Shown piece after piece: positions 47,894 to 56,303 of a stretch of 64,000 nt of DNA. Numbering within the stretch: position 1 is the first letter of the stretch; the number at the start of each line of letters is the position of its first letter. The position numbers were made by a program, and so were the translations under genes. Location of the stretch: assembly GCF_011290505.1 (NCBI RefSeq), contig NZ_JAANPV010000009.1:117748-181747 (forward strand). Direction: 5' to 3'. Source of the DNA: Paenalcaligenes suwonensis (GTDB lineage: Bacteria; Pseudomonadota; Gammaproteobacteria; Burkholderiales; Burkholderiaceae_B). Under the pieces are notes generated by a model that worked only from the letters and a program-made list of their open reading frames with translations, did not search any database and had not been told where the DNA came from.

Positions 47894-49510
47894 TTAGTTG
47901 GCGGGCTTCGCAGCCGTACCCATAGTGCGTTGGTCAGCGCGACCTTCATAGGTCAAACCTTTACGAAACGCCCATACGCCACTTTCAAAGTGCAGAGGAA
48001 TATGTGCCATGTCTTTCAGCGCGAGATTAACGCTTTGTTGTAGCAATTCGCTGCGACGTGCATCGTCCATAGTGCGAATAGCTTCCAAGTAGGCAGCATC
48101 CAGTTCGGCGTTGGAATAGCCACCGTAGTTACTGCTACCTACGCCTAGCTCTGGGTTGCGCGTAGTGACCCAGTATTGGATGAAGTTGCTGGCTTCACCG
48201 GTTTCAGATCCCCAACCACCCAAGGAAGCACTGAAGTCCAGTTTGGCACGTCTAGGGAAGTAGACTGAGCTAGTCATGGTGTCTACGCTGGTTTTGACGC
48301 CAATGCGGCTTAAGTATTGAGCAATCGCTTGGGTTAACTGACCATCGTTGATATAGCGGTTGTTGGTGGCCGATAGTGTCAGTTCAAAGCCGTCAGGGTA
48401 GCCTGCTTCAGCCAGCAACTCTTTTGCGCGGGCAGGGTTGTATTCCAGCGCAGGTGCGCCTTCAATGCTGCCAAACATGCCTTCAGGTAAATACTGGTTG
48501 GCGGGTGTAGCAATGCCATCCATGATGCGATCCACCAGCGTTTTGCGATCAATTGCCATGGAAAGCGCTTGGCGTACACGTACATCTTGTAGTGGGTTGT
48601 CGTTTGGCCCTTTAGGTGATTTCACAAAAGGACTAGGAGCGCGGCCTACGTCCAATTGGAAGAACATAATGCGCACAGAGGGTTTAACTTCATATTCAAA
48701 GCCACTGTCGCTAATGCGTTTCAAGTCGCGAGCTGCTGGGTTTTCGATTAGGTCAAAGTCGCCAGACAGCAAGCCAGTCAAGCGTGGGCCCGCAGCGGGT
48801 ACTGCTGTCATTTGAATGGTCTGCCAGTGATTGGGAGTTTTACCCCAGTAGTTCTCGTTACGCTCCAACGTAATACCAGAACCTTTTACATAGGATTTCA
48901 AGGTATAGGGGCCTGTGCCAATAACCGGCTTCCCAGCATTAAAGTCAGTGACGGTTGGCCATGTACTGGTTACTCCACAGCCTTCTTGTGGTGCATAGGT
49001 GAGGTTTTCAAAGGTGGCAATCCCGCTCCAGATCATAGGAATACGGGCAAGTTCGTTTGGTAAGACAGGGTATGGGGAGGCAGTTTTTAAATGTACTGTT
49101 TGCGCGTCTGGTGCTTGGATATCCACGATACGGCGCGCTACGTTAGTCGCACCACCACCAATCGCAGTTTCGTTATTCAAGATACGACAGAAGCTGTAGA
49201 TCACGTCATTGGCGGTAAAGGCTTCGCCATTGGAGAAGCGCGCCTTAGGGTCCAGCTTGAATTCCCATGTGTTGTCATCAATAGCTTGCCATGATTCTGC
49301 CAATGCAGGTTGCAGCACCATGTCTGGACTCATTGCTACAAGAGGCTCAAAAATGTGCGACAAAAATGCTTCGTTAGGCGTGGTCTGGTGATAGTGTGGG
49401 TCAGCAGCGGTAGGTTCTGATGCCAAACCTATTTTCAGTGTTTGTGCTGAAACAGAGGCGCTAAAGGCTGTAAACAGCAAGGTCAGCAAAGTAAGGTTTT
49501 TCAGCTTCAT
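47894..49510 (-). CDS. Peptide-type ABC transporter substrate-binding protein (SBP_bac_5)
   Basis: 538 residues with signal peptide MKLKNLTLLTLLFTAFSASV (cleavage near SAQ-T). A class C/SBP_bac_5 protein: LKIGLASEPTAADPHYHQTTPNE, LAESWQAIDDNTWEFKLDPKARFSNGE, VRQALSMAIDRKTLVDRIMDG and GYPDGFELTLSATNNRY. Members bind peptides, but also nickel, glutathione or glycosides. The ATG at 49510 gives a clean signal peptide. First gene of the operon ending with the M20 peptidase and divergent from a LysR gene. Confidence 0.9.
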   Translation of the reverse strand: MKLKNLTLLTLLFTAFSASVSAQTLKIGLASEPTAADPHYHQTTPNEAFLSHIFEPLVAMSPDMVLQPALAESWQAIDDNTWEFKLDPKARFSNGEAFTANDVIYSFCRILNNETAIGGGATNVARRIVDIQAPDAQTVHLKTASPYPVLPNELARIPMIWSGIATFENLTYAPQEGCGVTSTWPTVTDFNAGKPVIGTGPYTLKSYVKGSGITLERNENYWGKTPNHWQTIQMTAVPAAGPRLTGLLSGDFDLIENPAARDLKRISDSGFEYEVKPSVRIMFFQLDVGRAPSPFVKSPKGPNDNPLQDVRVRQALSMAIDRKTLVDRIMDGIATPANQYLPEGMFGSIEGAPALEYNPARAKELLAEAGYPDGFELTLSATNNRYINDGQLTQAIAQYLSRIGVKTSVDTMTSSVYFPRRAKLDFSASLGGWGSETGEASNFIQYWVTTRNPELGVGSSNYGGYSNAELDAAYLEAIRTMDDARRSELLQQSVNLALKDMAHIPLHFESGVWAFRKGLTYEGRADQRTMGTAAKPAN

Positions 49511-49613
49511 GATGTATCCAGAAAAAGAGGGCACTATGGTTTTATGATGCTTTGCATTCTAGGAGTCAGGAAGTTGAGTGAACAATCATGGTTTCTACTA
49601 ATTCGTAATTAAT

Positions 49614-49628
49614 AGCAAATACTTTGCT
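49614..49628. promoter_or_regulatory. Inverted repeat in the divergent lysR/importer region
   Basis: AGCAAA and TTTGCT are separated by TAC inside an AT-rich stretch midway between the two start codons. Size and position fit a LysR-type operator, but no binding data can be read from sequence. Confidence 0.4.
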
Positions 49629-49685
49629 TTTATTAGAAAATAGAATGAAAAGTAGGGTATCACACGGTGAGTAGAGGAGAGGTTG

Positions 49686-50597
49686 ATGCAAAGTTTGGCC
49701 TTTAAGTACTTCGTGGAAGTAGCGGAGTATGGCAGTTTGAGTGCCGCGGCAGAAAAGTTAGGTGTAGCTATTTCGGCGGTCAGCAGGCAGGTCTCAATGT
49801 TGGAGGAACGTGTAGGTACGGCACTGTTTGAGCGTGGTGTACGTGGTATGGCATTGACCGAGGCAGGAGTGATGCTATTGCAGCATGCTCGGCGACAGAG
49901 ATTAGAAACAGATGCTACTTTGCAGGAAATTTCACGCCTTCAGGGGATGGCACAAAATCATATACGCATTGCGTGTACACAGGGCCTGGCTAATCAGCTA
50001 GTGCCCAAAACCATTGCTGGGTTTCAGAGAGAGTGGATAGATACAACGTTTGATTTATGGATAGATAAAGCGGCGACGGCAGCAGGTAGGGTGGCGGATG
50101 GTAATGCGGATATTGCGATTACCTTTAGTTATAAGCCTGTAGATAATGTGGAGGTACGTTATGTGCAGCGTTCCCCCGCCTTGGCGGTAATGAGCAGCTC
50201 ACATCCTTTGGCATTGCGTAAGCAGCTTACTTTGCAAGAGATAAAAGACTATCCGGTGGCTTTGACGGACCACGATACTTCTACTCGAAAAATGTTCGAG
50301 ATGGCATGCAATATTAGTGGGATACAGATTAAGCCGGCATTAAACAGTAATTACGCACAAACACTGCACAGCTATGTGCGTTATAGCGAGGCGGTATTAT
50401 TTGCAAGCTATGTTTCTGTGGCTGATTTGTTGGGCCAACAAGGTTTAGTGGCGGTGCCGCTATTGGATCAGGAAATGCATGCACGCAGTTTGCAGGTGCA
50501 GGTGATGAAAGGACGTTTACTGCCGCCAGTTGTAGAGGCGTTTATCACTATGATGATTAGGGATTTAGAGCAAGTACGGTTATCGGCGCCTGTGTAG
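49686..50597 (+). CDS. LysR-family transcriptional regulator
   Basis: 303 residues. Helix-turn-helix in FVEVAEYGSLSAAAEKLGVAISAVSRQ, then linker helix and an effector-binding domain (HIRIACTQGLANQLVPKTIAGF). Divergent from the peptide-type importer operon with a 175-base shared control region, so it is the probable regulator of that operon. The ATG at 49686 follows a GGAGAGG site; an in-frame TTG directly upstream is ignored. Confidence 0.9.
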   Translation: MQSLAFKYFVEVAEYGSLSAAAEKLGVAISAVSRQVSMLEERVGTALFERGVRGMALTEAGVMLLQHARRQRLETDATLQEISRLQGMAQNHIRIACTQGLANQLVPKTIAGFQREWIDTTFDLWIDKAATAAGRVADGNADIAITFSYKPVDNVEVRYVQRSPALAVMSSSHPLALRKQLTLQEIKDYPVALTDHDTSTRKMFEMACNISGIQIKPALNSNYAQTLHSYVRYSEAVLFASYVSVADLLGQQGLVAVPLLDQEMHARSLQVQVMKGRLLPPVVEAFITMMIRDLEQVRLSAPV

Positions 50598-50631
50598 CCG
50601 TGCTAAGAGGCTTAGTCGTATAAACAAGCAT

Positions 50632-50669
50632 AAAAAAACCCCGTCAGACACAAGGTGCACTGACGGGGT
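50632..50669 (-). terminator. Terminator of the ureidoglycolate lyase operon
   Basis: On the minus strand ACCCCGTCAG pairs with CTGACGGGGT and is followed by seven T residues, 22 bases past the tautomerase stop. Confidence 0.88.
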
Positions 50670-50690
50670 GAGGCAAACAAAACCGTAAAT

Positions 50691-50879
50691 TTATTTTTTA
50701 TCCGACCACAGCACGCCGCCTGTTGCCCAGTTTTCGCGTTTTACATCGACAAAAACGATGTCTACCGCTTCAGGGGAACAACCCAGCACACGGCAGGATT
50801 CGGCTGTCAGGGCTTCGGCCAATTCACGTTTTTTTTCTACAGTACGGCCTTCAAAAAGTTGTACGGTAATAGAGGGCAT
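50691..50879 (-). CDS. 4-oxalocrotonate tautomerase family protein
   Basis: 62 residues, the exact length of 4-OT subunits. MPSITVQLFEGRTVEKKREL exposes Pro as the catalytic N-terminal base after Met removal, with Arg in the FEGR turn; FVDVKRENWATGGVLWSD is the conserved C-terminal half. 4-OT enzymes are hexameric cytosolic ketol-enol tautomerases. It is the last gene of the allA/aldolase operon; the substrate is unknown. Confidence 0.9.
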   Translation of the reverse strand: MPSITVQLFEGRTVEKKRELAEALTAESCRVLGCSPEAVDIVFVDVKRENWATGGVLWSDKK

Positions 50880-50900
50880 GGTGTTTCCTTGTGTATGAAA

Positions 50901-51695
50901 TCAGGTGTTGAAATCGGGTTCTTCGCGTAGCAGTTTACGCAAGAGTGAGGCCCATTCCAACTCACCGTCGGGAGTAGGGCCTAAGGCGAGGTTTGCTTGG
51001 GTTTGATGCAGCACCTCGTCAGAGGGTTGCACAAGCTGGTCAGAGGCCGACATTGCGGCTAGTTGAGTCATACAGGACTTATCCAAATCAAACATCAACA
51101 CATAGGCTTCGGCAACGGTGCGGCCACAGGTAAGCGAACCATGATTACGTAGCAGCATGGCTGAGTTGTTTCCCAGCGATGCTAACAGACGCCCTTGCTC
51201 GGCAGCGCTTAAGGCAAGGCCTTCGTAGTCGTGATAGGAAATATGGTTCCAGAAACGCATCGCGTGTTGTGACAAGGGCAGTAGGCCTTGCTTGAGTGCG
51301 CCTACCGCGATGATGGCATCGTTATGCAGGTGCATAACACAATGCGCATCAGCGCGAGCGTGGTGCACAGCACCGTGTATAGCAAAACCAGTAGGGTTGC
51401 CGCGTCGTCCCGTGCCATCAATCACATTACCTTGGGTGTCTACCAACAGTAGGTTGGATGCAGTGATTTCCTCAAACCTAAAGCCATAGGGGTTCATGAG
51501 GTAAGCATTATCACGGTCTGGCACACGCATAGAAATGTGCGTATAGATTTGGTCATCCCAGCCGTGGCGCGAGGCTAATCGGTAGGCAGCCGCCAAGTCC
51601 ACGCGGGCACGCCATTCGGCAGGGCTGATCTCCGCAGGTCGCGCTGCATAAAGCGTGCTACCCGGAGCGGTGCGTGGGTCTAGGGGGTGAATCAT
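50901..51695 (-). CDS. Class II aldolase/adducin family protein
   Basis: 264 residues. The metal site histidines are in [15 protein letters not shown] and [21 protein letters not shown], and the phosphate/carboxylate-binding region in [18 protein letters not shown]. Several relatives of this adducin-like branch are not true aldolases. The start overlaps the allA stop by four bases (ATGA). The 4-OT gene follows 21 bases after its stop, so the three genes form one transcript. Confidence 0.88.
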   Translation of the reverse strand: MIHPLDPRTAPGSTLYAARPAEISPAEWRARVDLAAAYRLASRHGWDDQIYTHISMRVPDRDNAYLMNPYGFRFEEITASNLLLVDTQGNVIDGTGRRGNPTGFAIHGAVHHARADAHCVMHLHNDAIIAVGALKQGLLPLSQHAMRFWNHISYHDYEGLALSAAEQGRLLASLGNNSAMLLRNHGSLTCGRTVAEAYVLMFDLDKSCMTQLAAMSASDQLVQPSDEVLHQTQANLALGPTPDGELEWASLLRKLLREEPDFNT

Positions 51696-52204
51696 GCCGT
51701 GCTGCCCTCGAGTTCGGCGATTAAGGCTGTGTGATGTAAATTCACAACATCACAGTTATCGCCTGGGCCTTTGCGATCAATCACAATAAAGTCCACCACA
51801 GATTCTAGTCCTAGCAATGGGTGGTGCCAGACGCCGGTGGCGTAGTTCACCCCTTGGTCGCCACGCGCTAAAAATAAGCGCAAATCACTGGCTTTAGGGG
51901 CGTCACCTTTGGGGGCCACCACAACCAGATAAGGTTGGTTAGACATGGGGATGAACGCTTGGCTGCCTTTGGGGTGACGCTCCATCATGGTCACGGTAAA
52001 AGGCAGAGTGCGGGGCTGGCCGCGGAAGATAGATACGATAGCCTGGCCGTCAGCACCAGGGTCTATAGTCGCCAAGTCGTGGTAACGCTGGGTATTGCCG
52101 TCGTTGATGCTAAATTGCTGTGCATGTTCAGAGGCTTCGATTACATCGCCAAAGGGGGCGAATGCGTCGTGCGTTAACGTCTCCAGCTTTAAGACTAGGC
52201 TCAT
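51692..52204 (-). CDS. allA: Ureidoglycolate lyase
   Basis: 170 residues, the usual AllA length. It splits ureidoglycolate to glyoxylate and urea, the last step of allantoin breakdown. [24 protein letters not shown]-like [31 protein letters not shown] and [16 protein letters not shown] are the cupin-fold signatures. The ATG at 52204 has GGAG seven bases upstream; a GTG five codons earlier overlaps that site. First gene of an operon with a class II aldolase and 4-OT. No other allantoin genes are in the window. Confidence 0.88.
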   Translation of the reverse strand: MSLVLKLETLTHDAFAPFGDVIEASEHAQQFSINDGNTQRYHDLATIDPGADGQAIVSIFRGQPRTLPFTVTMMERHPKGSQAFIPMSNQPYLVVVAPKGDAPKASDLRLFLARGDQGVNYATGVWHHPLLGLESVVDFIVIDRKGPGDNCDVVNLHHTALIAELEGSTA

Positions 52205-52384
52205 GCGTATCTCCTTCACTATTATAGGTATAGCAGGTCGGCGCTAGGCACGACCTGCGAGCAATGACTGACGGTATTGCCCTACTAGTATTATCGATAT
52301 TTTGTGGCGCTAGACTAGTGCTGTGCAGGTCTATTCAGCCCAAGGTTTTTCTATTTGCCCAGCGTGGATGCAGGGCAAGGGTAT

Positions 52385-52410
52385 AAAAAAAGCAGACAGG
52401 TGTCTGCTTT
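52385..52410 (-). terminator. Terminator of cardiolipin synthase gene
   Basis: AAAGCAGACA/TGTCTGCTTT with a run of T residues on the minus strand, directly after the cls stop. Confidence 0.85.
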
Positions 52411-52415
52411 GTATT

Positions 52416-53885
52416 TTATAGGTAGGGGCTAGCTAGCCAGATCACTCTATTGCGTAAACGCTTATGGAAAGGCAGATTCTGCAGGTGTTCTAGGGTGAGG
52501 GCTTCAGCCGTTTCAATTTCGTTATCAATGAGATTCGATACCTGACCAGTAATAGCGGTATCGTAGATTTCTAAGTCCAACTCAAAGTTCAGGCGCAAAC
52601 TGCGAGGGTCCATATTGGACGAACCCACATAGCTCCATTGGCCATCTACTGTTGCCAGTTTGGAATGGTTAAAGTTGCCGGTTGCCATCCACACTCGGCA
52701 GCCTGCACGAATTAACTGATCAATCTGCGCCATCATCGCATAGCCTACCAAGCGCAGGTTATTGTTTTTAGGGATCACGATGTCCACTTGCACGCCACGG
52801 CGAGCAGCCGTATTGATAGCCCCCATTAATACTTGGTCTGGCAAAAAGTAGGGGCTTTGAATACGAATGTGGCGGGTTGCAACCGCGCATGCGCCTTGCA
52901 GCATGTGGTGGTTACTGCCAATGAAGCGGTCTGGGCCCGAGCGTATGCAGCGTGCAGGCACATAAGGTTGCGGGGGATTCCATTCTTTTACACACCACTC
53001 GGCATAAGGCAGTTCTTCCTTGGTGGTGAATTCCCAGTCGTGTGCGAACGAAGAAAACAATTGCAAGATAGCGGGGCCTTCAATACTGAAGTGGGTATCT
53101 TTGGCTGTATTCTCTTTACCAAACTCGCTCATAAAGCCTTCGCGTATATTCATACCTCCCGCAAAAGCGTGAGTGCCGTCCACAATCAACAATTTACGGT
53201 GGCTACGTAGGTTAGCGTAGGGCATACGCATAAAACCCAGCGGATTGGTCATGAATAAGGCGTGGGGGATTTGGTGTTTACGCAGTAATCTAGTGATAGG
53301 TGGGTGCGAATATTTAGCACCTACTGCATCAATTAACACACGGATATTGACACCACGGGCATGAGCCTCGGCGAGTGCCTCAATAAAGATACGGCCAATA
53401 CGGTCATTATCAAAAATGTATGACTGCATTGCGATCGTGCTTTTTGCTTGGCGTATTGCCTCTAGCATGGCAGGGTAAGCCTCGTCTCCTCCAGCCAGTA
53501 ACCGTACATGGTTACCATTACGCAATTGAAAGCGACTGACTCTATCGCCCAATATATGTAGGGATCTGAACTGTATGCCGGCGCAGCTTTCTATGTCGGA
53601 TACGGGCGGTTCAGGGTAACTAATAAACTGTTTGAAAGTTTTGTCGCGTTGTTCGTAGATTTGGCTGCGACGTACACGGTTAATACCGGCAATCAGATAC
53701 AGCAATGGTCCCAATAGTGGCGACATGATAATGACGCCTACCCAGCCGATGGCGGCACGCACATCATTTTTGTTCATTGCGGCATGTATGGCAGCAGAAG
53801 CGCTGACGAGCACGCTAAATGTTAGAACAATATGAGGCCAGTACTCAGACAGAAATTCGTGCAGGGTAGAAATGTGTTGATGCAT
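52416..53885 (-). CDS. cls: Cardiolipin synthase
   Basis: 489 residues. Two N-terminal helices (about 15-35 and 42-68) anchor it in the inner membrane; two phospholipase-D HKD motifs follow (HRKLLIVDGTHAFAGGMNI near 232 and HSKLATVDGQWSYVGSSNMD near 415). It condenses two phosphatidylglycerols to cardiolipin and glycerol, as E. coli ClsA. Monocistronic. The 300-base region upstream contains no gene. Confidence 0.93.
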   Translation of the reverse strand: MHQHISTLHEFLSEYWPHIVLTFSVLVSASAAIHAAMNKNDVRAAIGWVGVIIMSPLLGPLLYLIAGINRVRRSQIYEQRDKTFKQFISYPEPPVSDIESCAGIQFRSLHILGDRVSRFQLRNGNHVRLLAGGDEAYPAMLEAIRQAKSTIAMQSYIFDNDRIGRIFIEALAEAHARGVNIRVLIDAVGAKYSHPPITRLLRKHQIPHALFMTNPLGFMRMPYANLRSHRKLLIVDGTHAFAGGMNIREGFMSEFGKENTAKDTHFSIEGPAILQLFSSFAHDWEFTTKEELPYAEWCVKEWNPPQPYVPARCIRSGPDRFIGSNHHMLQGACAVATRHIRIQSPYFLPDQVLMGAINTAARRGVQVDIVIPKNNNLRLVGYAMMAQIDQLIRAGCRVWMATGNFNHSKLATVDGQWSYVGSSNMDPRSLRLNFELDLEIYDTAITGQVSNLIDNEIETAEALTLEHLQNLPFHKRLRNRVIWLASPYL

Positions 53886-54185
53886 GGATAGCAGTGCAAA
53901 CCTACGTGTTATGTATTAAACGCCAAGTCGTAACAGGGTATAAGAAAGTGGCCGTTTATACCAGCATGCTACGCGAGAAAGTGAGCGGTAAAACAAAGTG
54001 TTAGCGTATCAATGCTAGGGGGTGTAGGCCGCGCGAAGGCGCGATGGGTGTGGTCTGCAGCGAAATGTGTTTTTTATTGGTTGGTTTTTATTATGTGATT
54101 AACCAATAACGTTGTAGTGAATGTGGGCTAATAAAAAACCACATGCAGAAGGGAAGGCCCTTTTGCATGTGAATCTCATGGCGAA
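53886..54185. other. Intergenic region between cls and the small exported protein gene
   Basis: No credible ORF. It holds an inverted repeat TTATTGGTT...TTAACCAATAA around 54074-54107 of unknown role, and the terminator of the minus-strand gene at 54186. Confidence 0.5.
54133..54171 (-). terminator. Terminator of the small exported protein gene
   Basis: On the minus strand CACATGCAAAAGGG pairs with CCCTTCTGCATGTG (one mismatch) and is followed by TTTTTT-type sequence. Confidence 0.82.
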
Positions 54186-54479
54186 TTAGTTGCCCATGCT
54201 TTTCATCATTTCTTCAGCTTGTTTCATCGCATCGTTAGCGGCGTTGCATGCTGCGTCTTGTGACTCTTTAGGCATGGATTCGATCATGGTTTTGGATTCA
54301 GCGTACTGTGATTTGATCATATCTACTTGGCCTTTCATGGCGTCGTGAGATGCGATTTGTTCAATGTACTTGTCCACAGCTGCATAGTAGTCAGTGCATG
54401 CTTGGGACATATCGGCAGCAAATGTAGCCGAAGGCATGGACATAATAACGCCAGCCAAAATTATTTTTTCATAAATCAC
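54186..54479 (-). CDS. Small exported helical protein (DUF5339-like), start region frameshifted or phase-variable
   Basis: 97 residues read from GTG at 54479. A hydrophobic signal (IILAGVIMSMPSATFA) is followed by a two-cysteine helical domain (QACTDYYAAVDKYIEQI ... DAACNAANDAMKQAEEMM) resembling DUF5339 proteins; function unknown, periplasmic. The better placed ATG at 54472, four bases after AAGGTG, runs through six A residues into a stop. One more A would give MKKIILAGVIM, a textbook signal start. The gene is therefore read from a poor GTG, or switched by slippage, or carries a sequencing error. Terminator downstream. Confidence 0.72.
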   Translation of the reverse strand: MIYEKIILAGVIMSMPSATFAADMSQACTDYYAAVDKYIEQIASHDAMKGQVDMIKSQYAESKTMIESMPKESQDAACNAANDAMKQAEEMMKSMGN

Positions 54480-54680
54480 CTTATGCTATGTATTTAATGA
54501 CAGAGGTTCTGTAATAGTGCCTACAGTTTCTCTGCGTGGAGGCCAACAAATTTGGTGTTGGAAATTCCACGTTCGACATTTAAGCAAATGTGATTCGCGG
54601 TATGGGTTACAGGGTGTATCTATTTTGGTCAGGCAGTGATACTTGCGATATATCGCTACAAGTGCAAATATAAAAGACGA

Positions 54681-54707
54681 AAAAAAAGACCGCTGGTTGC
54701 GGTCTTT
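54681..54707 (-). terminator. Native terminator of the disrupted tRNA-His gene
   Basis: On the minus strand AAAGACCGC pairs with GCGGTCTTT followed by a T run, about 80 bases past the tRNA-His 3' end. Its presence shows that the host side of the junction is on the left. Confidence 0.8.
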
Positions 54708-54788
54708 GTTCTAAAGTATAGATTTTCATCTATCTTTCATTGTGTATGAATTGTTGTTCTTATTAGCAGAGGAAAGCTAGAAAGAATT

Positions 54789-54838
54789 TGGGGTGACCGA
54801 TGGGGCTCGAACCCACGACAACCGGAATCACAATCCGG
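54789..54838 (-). other. tRNA-His 3' fragment: left attachment site of the integrated element
   Basis: The minus strand reads the anticodon arm CCGGATTGTGATTCCGG (anticodon GTG), variable loop, T arm CGTGGGTTCGAGCCCCA and acceptor GGTCACC-CCA of tRNA-His, then nothing of the D arm or 5' acceptor strand: upstream of CCGG the sequence is unrelated. Only the last 50 nt are present. This is the expected attL/attR core left by an element integrating in the 3' half of a tRNA; the intact gene should lie at the other end, outside the window. Confidence 0.85.
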
Positions 54839-54953
54839 TCAATAGAACCTCCGAAACCCGCACGGCTTAAGGGTTTTCGCAATTTGTCGTTAGAACAAAA
54901 TGCAAAATACCTGCAAGCAAACATGCGGGTTTCAAGAAAGCCGTTCTAAAGTT

Positions 54954-56096
54954 TTACTCGGTTGCAGATGCTCTTTTTACCTTGCGCTGGTCATAGTGTT
55001 TATGTGTAGTAGCGGGGTTGGCGTGTGCCGCAAAATCGTACACATCAGCGGATCGGTTCTCCATCTTGCGAGTGATGGCAGCAGGGCGAACGTCAGCTAA
55101 TGAGAAGTACAGAGGATGGCTAACTAAGTTGTCTGCTTCTGAGTACGTGGCATCAGCAGACTTTATCCACGCTCTCATTGCATCTTGCCATGTTGATGAC
55201 CATCCAGACTTTGAGTAAGCCAGCCCACGTCTAGTGGCAGCAAACAGCACTAGGCTTTCTAATTTATCGCTGCGCTGTAAGGCGCGAGTAACCACGCAGC
55301 GAAGCCTTGGCGACCACTCTCTTAACTTATGCACAGGCGCTTCACCCATTTTACGTTTAGCGCCGACAACAAACACGCCGGCATCGCTAATACCAGATTT
55401 AGGGAACGGTCGTACCTCAGCCGCACGAAAGCCCGTTAAGTATGAAAACATGGCAGCACACCCCATGGTGCGGTAGGCTTGCTGCTGTTTGATGGACCAA
55501 AGGTAGAACCTGACAATCTGGCTGCGTTCGACAGTACGGACAACAGAGTCGTATTTGTTCTGCATGAGGTCTTTGAACGGGTTGATTTCAATTAGACCCC
55601 AGCGGATCGCATAGTTACAGACTGTGGACATTTGCGCCATTTCTTTGTTTGCGCGGGCGGGGGCGCCGCTTTTTGCTCTGGCATCTAAGTATTGGTAACC
55701 GTGAACGGGGCGCATAGATGCAGGGTGCATTTTTCCAAAGAATGCAGTCAGGTTTTTGTATGCGCTTTCCCTGCTGGATTTTCCGTGCTTGGACTGGTCA
55801 AGGTAGTGCGTGGGGTCTACCTCTACGCGGAAGCGGTCAATCATTTCAGCCACAGATCCCGCCACTACCCGACCCTGTTGAATTTCGGCGGCTTTATATA
55901 TAGCTGCTTTTTCTGCTTTACGAGCCTCTTCTCTACTACCTGGTTCAATAGATGCAAGGGTTTCGCTGCGACCATCAGGGTGCTTGTATATCCAGCTTAT
56001 TTTCTTTTTTCCTACGCGCTTATAAAGACGCGCCACCCCTGTTGCGGTCCACGAAGGCGTTGAAGTTTGGCGTTGGGTCATGTTTTTTCGTTCCAT
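54954..56096 (-). CDS. int: Tyrosine recombinase / phage integrase
   Basis: 380 residues. N-terminal AP2-like and SAM-like DNA-binding regions precede the catalytic domain (about 195-370). The first catalytic Arg is in YLTGFRAAEVRPF; box II reads SLADVRPAAIT (Arg kept, the usual His replaced by Ala, as phage integrases often vary here); the later His and nucleophilic Tyr are in FAAHANPATTHKHYDQRK. Its 3' end is 115 bases from the tRNA-His fragment, the normal place for a tRNA-targeting integrase. ATG starts at 56096 and 56081 are both possible; the gene overlaps the excisionase-like gene. Confidence 0.9.
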   Translation of the reverse strand: MERKNMTQRQTSTPSWTATGVARLYKRVGKKKISWIYKHPDGRSETLASIEPGSREEARKAEKAAIYKAAEIQQGRVVAGSVAEMIDRFRVEVDPTHYLDQSKHGKSSRESAYKNLTAFFGKMHPASMRPVHGYQYLDARAKSGAPARANKEMAQMSTVCNYAIRWGLIEINPFKDLMQNKYDSVVRTVERSQIVRFYLWSIKQQQAYRTMGCAAMFSYLTGFRAAEVRPFPKSGISDAGVFVVGAKRKMGEAPVHKLREWSPRLRCVVTRALQRSDKLESLVLFAATRRGLAYSKSGWSSTWQDAMRAWIKSADATYSEADNLVSHPLYFSLADVRPAAITRKMENRSADVYDFAAHANPATTHKHYDQRKVKRASATE

Positions 56097-56268
56097 TAGC
56101 AAGCCCCATCTTTGAATCGTGATATGCCCGGGCTACTTTGGGCAGTCCATTACGATCAGGTATCCATCGCCACCCGGCGTCATCAAGCCATCTGGCCATT
56201 AATGTTCGTTGGTTGGGTTTGCAGCCAACAAGATCGGCCAGCTCGTCAGCTGTGAGATAGTCACTCAT
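56020..56268 (-). CDS. DUF4224 excisionase-like protein
   Basis: 82 residues. LTADELADLVGCKPNQRTLMARWLDDAGWRWIPDRNGLPKV matches the DUF4224 pattern, a small winged-helix-like protein found next to phage integrases and thought to act as directionality factor. Its last 77 bases overlap the integrase start, so the two are probably translated together. TGGAG ribosome binding site directly after the terminator-like hairpin at 56281. Confidence 0.78.
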   Translation of the reverse strand: MSDYLTADELADLVGCKPNQRTLMARWLDDAGWRWIPDRNGLPKVARAYHDSKMGLANGTKKHDPTPNFNAFVDRNRGGASL

Positions 56269-56280
56269 ATTAGCTCCAGA

Positions 56281-56303
56281 AAAAACCCGGCTTATGCCGG
56301 GTG
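56281..56303 (-). terminator. Terminator-like hairpin at the DUF2786 stop codon
   Basis: On the minus strand CACCCGGC pairs with GCCGGGT(T), followed by a T run. The TAA stop of the DUF2786 gene lies in the loop, and the next gene's ribosome binding site starts right after the T run. Confidence 0.75.

Noticed and set aside
54789..54870. Complete tRNA-His gene
   Set aside because: The D arm and 5' acceptor strand are missing: upstream of the anticodon arm the sequence cannot pair with the GGTCACC acceptor strand.
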